This document shows, piece by piece, positions 1-5,482 of a stretch of DNA of 5,482 nt; positions within the stretch are counted from its first letter, which is position 1, and each line of letters starts with the position of its first letter. The translations under genes and the position numbers were made by a program. The notes beneath the pieces were generated by a model that saw only the letters and a list, made by a program, of their open reading frames with translations, made no database searches and had not been told where the DNA came from. The DNA lies in NCBI GenBank assembly GCA_002780705.1, contig PEUP01000030.1, positions 1 to 5,482 on the forward strand, given 5' to 3'. This DNA is from Elusimicrobia bacterium CG03_land_8_20_14_0_80_50_18 (lineage in GTDB: Bacteria; CG03).

Positions 1-644
1 ATGGCGAAGGCCGCGGCCACGAGCATGACGGAGCCGATGGCCAGGCCGTCAAGGCCGTCGGTGAGGTTGACAGCGTTAGAGGAGGCCACGATGATGATTG
101 CGGTGAAGAGAATATAAAAGGCTCCTGTGTAAAGCACCACATTCTTGAGAAAGGGAATGGTGATGGCTGTCTGGCCCCCGGGAAAAGCCGGATAAAACAA
201 CATATATATCCCGAGGCCTATCCCCACCGCCGCCTGAAACATGAGCTTTGTCTTTGCCGAGAGGCCTCTTGCGGATTGTTTTTTAATCTTTTTGTAGTCG
301 TCCATGAAGCCGCACAGCCCTAAGATGAAAAGCACGCTCACCGCTATGTATGTGAATTTGCAGTCCAGCCTCATCCACAGAAGAGCGTTTATGATTATCG
401 CGGGGATGAGCACAACGCCGCCCATCGTCGGGATCGTCACTTTTTTGTGATGATTCACGAGCGAATCTTCCCTGACGGCCGTCAGAAGTTTTTTGCTCCT
501 GAAATAGTTTATCCACAGGGGCGCGGCGAAATAGACAAAAGCGAAGGAAGTGATGATCCCGCCCAGGGCGCGGAATGAGATGTAGCGAAACAGGTTGAAG
601 CCGAAGAAGAATTCTTTAAGCGGAACTAATAGCCAATAAAACAT
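1..644 (-). CDS. mraY: Phospho-N-acetylmuramoyl-pentapeptide transferase MraY (5' part, runs off the left edge)
   Basis: My own minus-strand translation gives 214 codons from the ATG at 644 with no stop before the window edge. The full protein is usually about 320-360 residues, so roughly 60% is present. MraY is a polytopic inner-membrane enzyme that transfers phospho-MurNAc-pentapeptide from UDP to undecaprenyl phosphate, making lipid I. The start resembles known MraYs: GFNLFRYISFRA at residues 15-26, followed by a hydrophobic segment. PTMGG lies at 72-76. The catalytic aspartate pair is D115-D116 in FMDDYKK, at the same numbering as in E. coli. The signature NAVNLTDGLDGLA spans 190-202. Hydrophobic stretches at about 27-42, 76-90, 98-114, 134-151 and 168-188 fit the membrane topology. 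The start is supported by a strong Shine-Dalgarno at 649-654. It follows murE by 27 nt with no murF between. The usual TPTMGG reads IPTMGG here (I71). Identification is secure; the C-terminal third, including the distal catalytic aspartate, cannot be seen. Confidence 0.97.
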   Translation of the reverse strand, partial: MFYWLLVPLKEFFFGFNLFRYISFRALGGIITSFAFVYFAAPLWINYFRSKKLLTAVREDSLVNHHKKVTIPTMGGVVLIPAIIINALLWMRLDCKFTYIAVSVLFILGLCGFMDDYKKIKKQSARGLSAKTKLMFQAAVGIGLGIYMLFYPAFPGGQTAITIPFLKNVVLYTGAFYILFTAIIIVASSNAVNLTDGLDGLAIGSVMLVAAAFA

Positions 645-648
645 TTAA

Positions 649-654
649 CCTCCC
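649..654 (-). promoter_or_regulatory. Strong Shine-Dalgarno of mraY
   Basis: On the minus strand GGGAGG sits 4 nt before the mraY ATG at 644. It is the clearest ribosome binding site in the window and fixes the mraY start. The genes upstream in the operon mostly overlap and show weak or no such site, so mraY is probably translated independently of murE, while the earlier genes depend more on coupling. Confidence 0.8.
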
Positions 655-671
655 AATCGTTTGCCGATGCG

Positions 672-2159
672 TCATTTTTTTAATATTTTTTTCACGGTCG
701 CTATATCGCTGTAAGCTATTTTTTTTGAGCCCAGCACCTGGTATTCCTCGTGGCCTTTTCCCGCCACCAGTATTATGTCTCCCTTTTCAGCCATGGCGAC
801 GGCGCCCTCTATAGCTTTTTCGCGGTCCAGTTCCATCTTCCACGGCGGGTTCCCGTCAGTGAATTTCGCGGCTTCGGTTTTTCTCATGCCGACTTCTATG
901 TCCAGAGCGATGGCGCGGGGATCCTCATGGCGGGGATTGTCCGAGGTGATCCATGAGAAATCAGAGTTCTCGGACACGGCCCTTCCCATTTCAGGCCTCT
1001 TGCCCCTGTCTCTGTTTCCTCCGGCTCCGAAAACCGTGATGATCCTTTTCTGCGTCAGAGGCCTCAGCGATTGAATGACCTTTTCCAGGGCGTCAGGCGT
1101 GTGGGCGTAGTCCACATAAACGGTGAAGCCTTTTTCCGACTCTATCCTGCTGAGGCGGCCTTTTATGTCCGTGATTTGCTCAAGGCCTTTTCTGATGATA
1201 TCGCCGCTCTTGCCTTCCTCCCGCGAGAGAGCGAAAGCCGCCAGGGCGTTCATGGCATTGTGCTCACCCGGCAGCCTGAGCGCTACCCTGACTTTTTCCT
1301 GCGGGCTCTTTATCTCAATGACCGTGCCCGCGTTGTCCGTACTGATGATTTTTCCCTGATAGTCGGCGCGCGTGTTAATCCCGAAGGTGGCCTTTTTCAA
1401 CGGCAGGCCGCTGATGATTTTTTCCGACCAGGGGTCATCGGAGTTTATCACCGCAAGGCCTTTGCCGTCATTGGCGTTGCTGACCTTCTCAAAGAGTTTG
1501 CGTTTAGCGGCGGCGTAGTTTTCCATGCTGCCGTGCCAGTCAAGATGCTCGCGTGAGAGATTCGTGAAGACCGCCGCTTTGAATGTGAGAGCTTCCGCGC
1601 ATTTCCGGTCCAGGCCCTGGGAAGATATTTCTGTAAAACAGCTCGCCGCATGGGGGCTTTTAACGAATTCCGCCAGCAGTCTTGATATGTCAGCGGATTC
1701 CGCGGTGGTGTTGGGCAGAGTGAAGACCTTTTTGCCGAATCTGTAATTGACGGTGCCGAACACCGCGCAGGATTCTCCCGCGGCTTTGGCAATGCTTTCC
1801 AGCATGTAAGTGACGGTTGTTTTTCCGTTAGTCCCAGTGATGCCGTACAAAGCGATTTTTTTAGAGGGGAAGCCGTAAAAAGCCTCGGCCATGAGCGCCA
1901 TGGCTGTTTTTACATCCTTCACCTGTATTCCGGGCGTTCCGGTTTCGGCGGGGTCCTGCGAGACAACGGCCGCCGCTCCTTTTCTAACAGCTTCCGGAAT
2001 AAAGTCTTTTCCGTTGACGGCGCTGCCGGGCAGAGCGAAGAACAGGTCTCCCGTTTTTGTTTTCCGGCTGTCGTAAGAAATGCCCGTGACAGCGATGTCT
2101 CCGCCGCTCGCGTTGACAGGTTCTACCCCTGACATAATTATGAGTTCATCAAGTTTCAT
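672..2159 (-). CDS. murE: UDP-MurNAc-L-Ala-D-Glu:meso-diaminopimelate ligase MurE
   Basis: This cytoplasmic ATP-dependent Mur ligase adds the third residue of the peptidoglycan stem peptide. Its 495 residues match the family length. The N-terminal UDP-MurNAc-binding domain includes ISYDSRKTKTGDLFFALPG (27-45). The ATP-binding P-loop is TGTNGKTT (108-115). NTTAES (150-155) and EISS (177-180, with E178 the expected metal ligand) follow. HLDWHGSMENYAAAK (205-219) contains K219, the expected carbamylated lysine. HNAMNALAA (300-308) closes the central domain. The C-terminal domain has DYAHTPDAL (350-358), GGNRDRGKRP (380-389), DNPR (407-410) and GKGHEEY (467-473). DNPR is the meso-DAP specificity motif, whereas lysine-adding enzymes differ there, so DAP-type peptidoglycan is inferred. 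The ATG overlaps the end of ftsI by 11 nt, with a weak AAAGGG upstream. Two positions are unusual: the common SSH reads SSQ (Q181), and the common DHLD reads EHLD (E204). All core catalytic motifs are intact. Confidence 0.97.
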   Translation of the reverse strand: MKLDELIIMSGVEPVNASGGDIAVTGISYDSRKTKTGDLFFALPGSAVNGKDFIPEAVRKGAAAVVSQDPAETGTPGIQVKDVKTAMALMAEAFYGFPSKKIALYGITGTNGKTTVTYMLESIAKAAGESCAVFGTVNYRFGKKVFTLPNTTAESADISRLLAEFVKSPHAASCFTEISSQGLDRKCAEALTFKAAVFTNLSREHLDWHGSMENYAAAKRKLFEKVSNANDGKGLAVINSDDPWSEKIISGLPLKKATFGINTRADYQGKIISTDNAGTVIEIKSPQEKVRVALRLPGEHNAMNALAAFALSREEGKSGDIIRKGLEQITDIKGRLSRIESEKGFTVYVDYAHTPDALEKVIQSLRPLTQKRIITVFGAGGNRDRGKRPEMGRAVSENSDFSWITSDNPRHEDPRAIALDIEVGMRKTEAAKFTDGNPPWKMELDREKAIEGAVAMAEKGDIILVAGKGHEEYQVLGSKKIAYSDIATVKKILKK

Positions 2160-3819
2160 TTTTTTTAGCCCTTTGCGGCGCTGCGGCGGACCCGCCCGGC
2201 GGCACCCCGTAAATATCTATTATCGCTTTGACGGTGCGCTGAAAAGCGGTCGCGCCGACGATGCCGCCGTAGTAATACTCCTGCGGCTCATCCAGGGCGA
2301 TGAATATAACGAATCGCGGATCATTTTTGGGAAAGAATCCGCCCAGTGATGAGAAATAAGTTTTCTCTGAATATTTGCCGGCCTTTGTGTCGAATTTCTG
2401 GGCGGTGCCCGTTTTTCCGCAGATTTCCCATCCGGGGACCCGGGCTCTCTCTCCGGTGCCGCCCTCCATGACCTGAAAAAGCATTTCTTTGACAGTGTCG
2501 GCGGTTTTTTTAGATATGGCTCGGCGGATTTTTTCAGTTTTACTCTTATGGGCTTTTTTGCCGTTGGCGGCGATTACGCTATCCAGTATGCGGGGTTTCA
2601 CCAGCACCCCGCCGTTGGCTATCACCGCGAAAGACTGCGCCATTTGCAGAGGAGTGGCGGCTATTTCCTGGCCGAATGAGATATAGAGCAGGGAATGATT
2701 ATCCCATCTGTCTATTCTTTTCAGCAGCCCTCTGGCTTCGCCGGGCAGTTTGACCTCTGTAGGGCTGCCGAATCCGAAATCCCGCGCGGTTTTATACAGG
2801 GCGTGTTTTCCAGTGAGACTTCCTATTTTGCTTGCGCCTATGTTGGATGAGAATTTGATGATGTCGCTGGCGCTGAGCCAGCCGTAGGGATCATGGTCGT
2901 TGATTTTGATACCGGCAAATTCAAATGTGCCGTTCTCGCAGAAGAATTTGTCTTCAGGCGTTACGACGCCATTTTCCAGAGCCGCGGCAATTGTCACTAT
3001 CTTAAAAGTGGAACCCGGTTCCATGGCGTCCGCTATCAGAGGGTTCTTCAATAAATTCGCCGCGTCAGGCCCGGCCATGACAGAGGCGAGAATTTTGCCT
3101 GTGTGCGGCTCCATCACTATGCCGTAACCGCCGCGGGCATTATAACGCCCTACAGCGCTGTCTATTTCCTGATAAAGGAGTTTTTGCAGACGGCCGTTTA
3201 TTGTCAGTTTTACACTGTCTCCTCCGGCGTGCAGCATATTGGGGTCATTGCTCAGCAGAAGTCTGCCGGTGGCGTCTATCTCTATGATTTCCCCCTGCCC
3301 GCCCTCAAGCTCTTTGTTGTAGCCGAATTCCACCCCGGCCGCGCCGGCGTTCTCGTAATTGGTAAAACCGCAAAGGGGGGCGTAAACCGCTTCATCAAAG
3401 TAAATGCGCTCCTGCGCGGGAATAAACTCCAGTTTTTTAGCGACAGGCTGCCGCATGAGCATTTTCGCGTCTTCGGGTGAGAGGAATCTTATGAGAAGCT
3501 GCCGCGAGTCGCTTTTTTCCGGCCAGCGCAAATTTGGCTCAAGGTTAGAGATGAGCGTCTTTTCCTGTGCGGTCAGTTGCTCTCCTCTTCTCAGGAAGAC
3601 CCTCTTCCCGCGTATAGACGAGGCTATGATATCCCCGTCCGCGGTGACGATGCTGCCCCGCAGTTTTTTAACGCGCCCGAAAGCCCTCCTGCCGGCGGTG
3701 ATCAGGGTCTTTTCCGCGGTGTGGAGGTATATTATCCTTACGCCTAGAGCGGTAAAGAGCGCTATGAAAAAGATGCTGACTATTGTGAAGCGCGCGTTAC
3801 TTTGAGGCATTTTTATCAT
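2149..3819 (-). CDS. ftsI: Septal peptidoglycan transpeptidase FtsI (class B penicillin-binding protein, PBP3-like)
   Basis: This D,D-transpeptidase cross-links septal peptidoglycan during division and works with FtsW and the FtsQLB scaffold. The 556-residue protein has a short cytoplasmic start, one membrane anchor at about 11-31, and a PBP dimer or pedestal domain from about 50 to 190, beginning with RGSIVTADG (54-62). The transpeptidase domain runs from about 230 to 535. All three active-site motifs are present: STFK with nucleophile S270 and K273, SSN (324-326), and KTG (469-471). The protein ends soon after the catalytic domain with a short basic tail and no PASTA domains, so it is the FtsI type and not the SpoVD or PBP2x type. 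The ATG at 3819 lies inside ftsL (23 nt overlap). A second in-frame ATG at 3810 (14 nt overlap) has a GGATGA-like site at better spacing and may be the true start, removing three residues. The length is close to E. coli FtsI (588). Confidence 0.96.
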   Translation of the reverse strand: MIKMPQSNARFTIVSIFFIALFTALGVRIIYLHTAEKTLITAGRRAFGRVKKLRGSIVTADGDIIASSIRGKRVFLRRGEQLTAQEKTLISNLEPNLRWPEKSDSRQLLIRFLSPEDAKMLMRQPVAKKLEFIPAQERIYFDEAVYAPLCGFTNYENAGAAGVEFGYNKELEGGQGEIIEIDATGRLLLSNDPNMLHAGGDSVKLTINGRLQKLLYQEIDSAVGRYNARGGYGIVMEPHTGKILASVMAGPDAANLLKNPLIADAMEPGSTFKIVTIAAALENGVVTPEDKFFCENGTFEFAGIKINDHDPYGWLSASDIIKFSSNIGASKIGSLTGKHALYKTARDFGFGSPTEVKLPGEARGLLKRIDRWDNHSLLYISFGQEIAATPLQMAQSFAVIANGGVLVKPRILDSVIAANGKKAHKSKTEKIRRAISKKTADTVKEMLFQVMEGGTGERARVPGWEICGKTGTAQKFDTKAGKYSEKTYFSSLGGFFPKNDPRFVIFIALDEPQEYYYGGIVGATAFQRTVKAIIDIYGVPPGGSAAAPQRAKKNET

Positions 3820-4117
3820 CCATGAAAACTATTTGCGCAGGTTCGGCTCTCCGGAGATTAAACTGCCGCTCTACGAATTTTTCGGTTTTGCCAGTCTCCG
3901 TGTAATTGTTTATCCGCCTGGCCAGCGTCATGTGCTCAAAATTTTTTTCCTGCCAGATCGTGTTGAGGGCGGATATCTGATAACCGGTTTTAATGGTTTC
4001 AGCGCTCTGCGCCACGATTATGCCTATGAGCGCGAGAAGCGCCGCGCCCCAGATGGCCGCGGTTTTTATAAGCTCGCCATGTTTGCTTTCGGCTTTGTGT
4101 CTTCGCGCGCGTGTCAT
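3797..4117 (-). CDS. ftsL: Cell division protein FtsL (bitopic membrane protein with coiled coil)
   Basis: FtsL is a small single-pass divisome protein that forms a periplasmic coiled coil with FtsB and joins FtsQ to recruit and activate FtsWI. The sequence is too variable in this family for motif proof, so the call rests on architecture and position. There are 106 residues, a strongly basic cytoplasmic tail (TRARRHK, 2-8), one hydrophobic segment at about 18-37, then a periplasmic part with heptad-like spacing at about 40-72 (GYQISALN, WQEKNFEH, LARRINNY). A C-terminal stretch at about 80-99 resembles the family's usual ending. It sits exactly between rsmH and ftsI, the standard ftsL slot. 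The start codon overlaps the rsmH stop as ATGA, and no Shine-Dalgarno is visible upstream, so expression probably depends on termination-reinitiation. Confidence 0.88.
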   Translation of the reverse strand: MTRARRHKAESKHGELIKTAAIWGAALLALIGIIVAQSAETIKTGYQISALNTIWQEKNFEHMTLARRINNYTETGKTEKFVERQFNLRRAEPAQIVFMDDKNASK

Positions 4118-4986
4118 GTTATTTGCGCGGCGCGAAGTCTGATGCTTCGGGCGCGCGGCTGGATGCGGCTTTGAGCGTGCGTCGCTTTGACGGCTTTTTT
4201 TGTAAGGAGTTCAATAGCGCCGTCAGAAGCGAGTTTTTTCAGCTCAGTTTTTACAATCCTGTCCTCAATGCTGTGGAATGTGAGGAAAACAGCGCGCCCG
4301 CCCGGTTTCAGGATTTCCTGCAGAAAGGAAAAGACTTTTCTCACATTGTCCATTTCGCTGTTTACGAAAATGCGCAGGGCCTGGAAAGTCTTGGTGGCTG
4401 GATGTGTTTTACCCCCGCGCGCGCATTTTTTTATGATATCGGCCAGTTGCGAGGCGCTGTCTATAGGGTGTTTTTTTCTCTCTTCCACGATGCTCTTTGC
4501 TATGCGCCGGGAGCGGCGCTCTTCGCCGAATTCATAGATTATGCCGGCGAGTTCTTTTTCCGGAAAAGAGTTGACAACATCCCATGCCTTTGGCCCGGCG
4601 CCGCCGGAGTTGTAGCGCATGTCAAGAAAATCGTCTTTCATGAAACTGAATCCCCGCTCCGAATTGAGCTGGTATGTGCCTACACCGAAATCAAAGAGTA
4701 TGCCGTCCGCCGCCGGAAGGTTTTTGCTTTTGAGCAGAGCGGGCATATCGCAGTAGTCCGCGTTTTCAATTGTTATCCTGCTGTCGCGGAAGATCTCGTT
4801 TTTTTTGAGCAGTGAGCAGAGCTCTTTGTCCAGATCCGTCATGAGCAGGTTTCCCTTTTCTCCGAGTTCGTTGAGTATCACTTCTGAAAGATAGCCCATC
4901 CCCGCGGTGGCGTCTATGTAGAAACCATCCTTGTTTATGTTCAGGAAGCTTATGACTTCCGCGCTAAGAAGCGGGCCTTCTTTCAT
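4114..4986 (-). CDS. rsmH: 16S rRNA (cytosine(1402)-N4)-methyltransferase RsmH (MraW), divergent
   Basis: RsmH is a cytoplasmic SAM-dependent enzyme that N4-methylates C1402 in the 16S rRNA decoding site. The 290 residues are slightly fewer than E. coli's 313. Family landmarks appear in order: YIDATAGMG (23-31) at the SAM loop, TDLD (50-53), FDFGVGTYQLN (98-108) in place of DLGVSSPQLD, ERGFSF (110-115), LDMR (121-124), GEERRSRRIA (154-163), HPATKTFQALRI (195-206), VNSE (208-211), FHSIEDRIVK (237-246), and a C-terminal PRARSIRLR (277-285). Two normally conserved elements are altered. The SAM-loop GGHS reads GYLS (31-34), and the N-terminal HxPVLL reads EGPLL with no histidine, even if translation began slightly upstream. 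The C-terminal half is well conserved, which argues against a decayed gene. The start overlaps the mraZ stop as ATGA, with only a weak GGA-like site upstream. The alternative, a paralogous rRNA methyltransferase, is unlikely given the locus. Confidence 0.93.
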   Translation of the reverse strand: MKEGPLLSAEVISFLNINKDGFYIDATAGMGYLSEVILNELGEKGNLLMTDLDKELCSLLKKNEIFRDSRITIENADYCDMPALLKSKNLPAADGILFDFGVGTYQLNSERGFSFMKDDFLDMRYNSGGAGPKAWDVVNSFPEKELAGIIYEFGEERRSRRIAKSIVEERKKHPIDSASQLADIIKKCARGGKTHPATKTFQALRIFVNSEMDNVRKVFSFLQEILKPGGRAVFLTFHSIEDRIVKTELKKLASDGAIELLTKKAVKATHAQSRIQPRARSIRLRAAQIT

Positions 4987-5411
4987 AGTCTGATATCCAG
5001 TTTGTCCGCGTAGAGGGCGTATGCCGCTGCGTTGGCGTTCTCATATTCGGCGAATTTCCCCGGCGGCCACAGTTCGTAGAATTGTCCGATTTTTATAATC
5101 AGCAGCTCTTTTTTAATTCCGCATTTCCGTTTGAGAGAATCGCTCAGAAGAATGCGTTTGTGGGAATCCGCTTTTACCGGACAGGAATGAGCGTAAAAGA
5201 TCCTGAGGAATTTTCTGTTGTCCTTTGAGGCGTAATTGAGGCCTGCCAGCTTCGCGCGGATCTTCCGCCATTCTTTTTCGGGATACATGAACAGGCAGCC
5301 GTCAAGGCCGAGCGTCAGATGAAAGTTTTTTCCATCTCTAAGTATTTCTCCGCGAACGGAAAATCTGTTTTTTGAATCTAATTTATATATATTTTTAGAG
5401 TTTTTCAGCAT
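4983..5411 (-). CDS. mraZ: Transcriptional regulator MraZ, divergent
   Basis: MraZ is a DNA-binding protein of the SpoVT/AbrB fold with two internal repeats. It forms ring-shaped oligomers and controls its own dcw cluster. From the ATG at 5411 the product is 142 residues, close to B. subtilis (143) and E. coli (152). The two half-repeats are visible: LDSKNRFSV (11-19) and ADSHKRILLS (81-90), matching the DxKGR and DxxGR boxes but with the glycine replaced by N15 and K85. Between them, GLDGCLFMYPEKEW (35-48) matches the family's conserved middle. A GTG at 5429 extends the frame by six residues, but the ATG is preferred because it puts the first box 10 residues from the start, as in known MraZs. 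It also leaves the TGGGA repeats outside the coding region. The gene is first in the operon, the normal place for mraZ. Identification rests on domain layout and synteny together. Confidence 0.92.
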   Translation of the reverse strand: MLKNSKNIYKLDSKNRFSVRGEILRDGKNFHLTLGLDGCLFMYPEKEWRKIRAKLAGLNYASKDNRKFLRIFYAHSCPVKADSHKRILLSDSLKRKCGIKKELLIIKIGQFYELWPPGKFAEYENANAAAYALYADKLDIRL

Positions 5412-5413
5412 TA

Positions 5414-5428
5414 TCCCACTTTCTCCCA
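5414..5428 (-). promoter_or_regulatory. Putative MraZ operator: two TGGGA direct repeats with a 5 bp spacer
   Basis: On the minus strand TGGGA (5424-5428), GAAAG (5419-5423) and TGGGA (5414-5418) form two identical repeats one helical turn apart (10 bp period), ending 2 nt before the mraZ ATG. In E. coli, MraZ binds TGGGN repeats with 5 nt spacers upstream of mraZ, so this matches in sequence, spacing and place. No third repeat is seen one turn to either side. The element lies downstream of the predicted transcription start and contains the G-rich stretch (GGGAG about 11 nt, GGGA about 3 nt before ATG) likely to act as the ribosome binding site. Bound MraZ could therefore block the promoter or early elongation. 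Binding itself is inferred. Confidence 0.72.
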
Positions 5429-5443
5429 CCGCCTATCTGTAAA

Positions 5444-5472
5444 ACTATAAATTAAACGGGGCCTTCTGTCAA
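5444..5472 (-). promoter_or_regulatory. Sigma70-type promoter of the dcw cluster (Pmra)
   Basis: On the minus strand a perfect -35 TTGACA (5467-5472) is followed by exactly 17 bp and a -10 TATAGT (5444-5449), one mismatch from TATAAT. Transcription would start near 5437, giving a leader of about 25 nt before the mraZ ATG at 5411. The match and position upstream of the first dcw gene make it the likely main promoter for all six genes. No comparable promoter was noticed inside the cluster, though I did not scan every position systematically. Confidence 0.8.
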
Positions 5473-5482
5473 TAAGAGCGAG

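Noticed and set aside
283..516. A 77-codon open frame on the minus strand
   Set aside because: It is out of frame with mraY, which continues through this region as an intact, motif-bearing reading frame to the window edge.
616..675. A 19-codon minus-strand frame whose ATG overlaps the murE stop (ATGA), a possible relic of a murF start
   Set aside because: The peptide does not resemble a MurF N-terminus, runs into mraY out of frame and is too short to support.
1071..1556. A 161-codon open frame on the plus strand
   Set aside because: It is fully antisense to the MurE central and C-terminal domains and its translation shows no recognisable motif.
4620..4625. TTGACA on the minus strand inside rsmH as an internal promoter
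   Set aside because: No TATAAT-like hexamer occurs about 17 bp downstream; the region is GC-rich coding sequence.
4111..4815. A 234-codon open frame on the plus strand
   Set aside because: It lies antisense to rsmH, whose motifs are unmistakable on the minus strand. The plus-strand product shows no recognisable domain, so it is a shadow frame in GC-rich coding DNA.
5412..5429. GTG at 5429 as the mraZ start
   Set aside because: It would add six residues not typical of MraZ N-termini, has only a too-close G-rich site upstream, and would put both TGGGA repeats within coding sequence. The ATG at 5411 fits better.
5434..5438. A third MraZ repeat one turn upstream
   Set aside because: The minus-strand bases there read AGATA, matching TGGGA at only two of five positions.

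Overview
The window holds the 5' part of a bacterial division and cell wall (dcw) cluster. All genes are on the minus strand, so transcription runs from right to left. In transcription order they are mraZ, rsmH (mraW), ftsL, ftsI (pbpB), murE and the first 214 codons of mraY, which continues past the left edge. There are no RNA genes, mobile elements, CRISPR arrays or terminators that I can support.

Right edge (about 5412-5482): a near-consensus sigma70-type promoter (TTGACA, 17 bp spacer, TATAGT) drives the cluster. Between its predicted start point and the mraZ ATG lie two TGGGA direct repeats separated by 5 bp. This matches the known E. coli MraZ operator architecture and suggests autoregulation.

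Gene block: mraZ/rsmH and rsmH/ftsL each overlap by 4 nt (ATGA). ftsL/ftsI overlaps by 23 nt, or 14 nt if the second ATG is used, and ftsI/murE overlaps by 11 nt. Translational coupling is therefore likely along most of the block. Only mraY is separated, by 27 nt, and it has its own strong Shine-Dalgarno. murF, often found between murE and mraY, is absent from that position.

Together the genes make and use peptidoglycan precursors at the division site. MurE adds the third stem-peptide residue, and its DNPR motif predicts meso-diaminopimelate. MraY then transfers the finished UDP-MurNAc-pentapeptide to undecaprenyl phosphate. FtsI cross-links septal peptidoglycan, with FtsL as a bitopic divisome scaffold. 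MraZ is the likely regulator, and RsmH methylates 16S rRNA.

The organism is a bacterium with meso-DAP peptidoglycan, probably Gram-negative in type: FtsI has no PASTA tail, and GC content looks to be about 50% by eye. MraZ, RsmH and, to a smaller degree, MurE and MraY depart from their family consensus at usually conserved positions, which suggests a deep or poorly sampled lineage. Something like Elusimicrobiota or Omnitrophota is a guess I cannot test here. I found no clearly new biological system. The points worth checking are the MraZ operator and the altered motifs in MraZ and RsmH.
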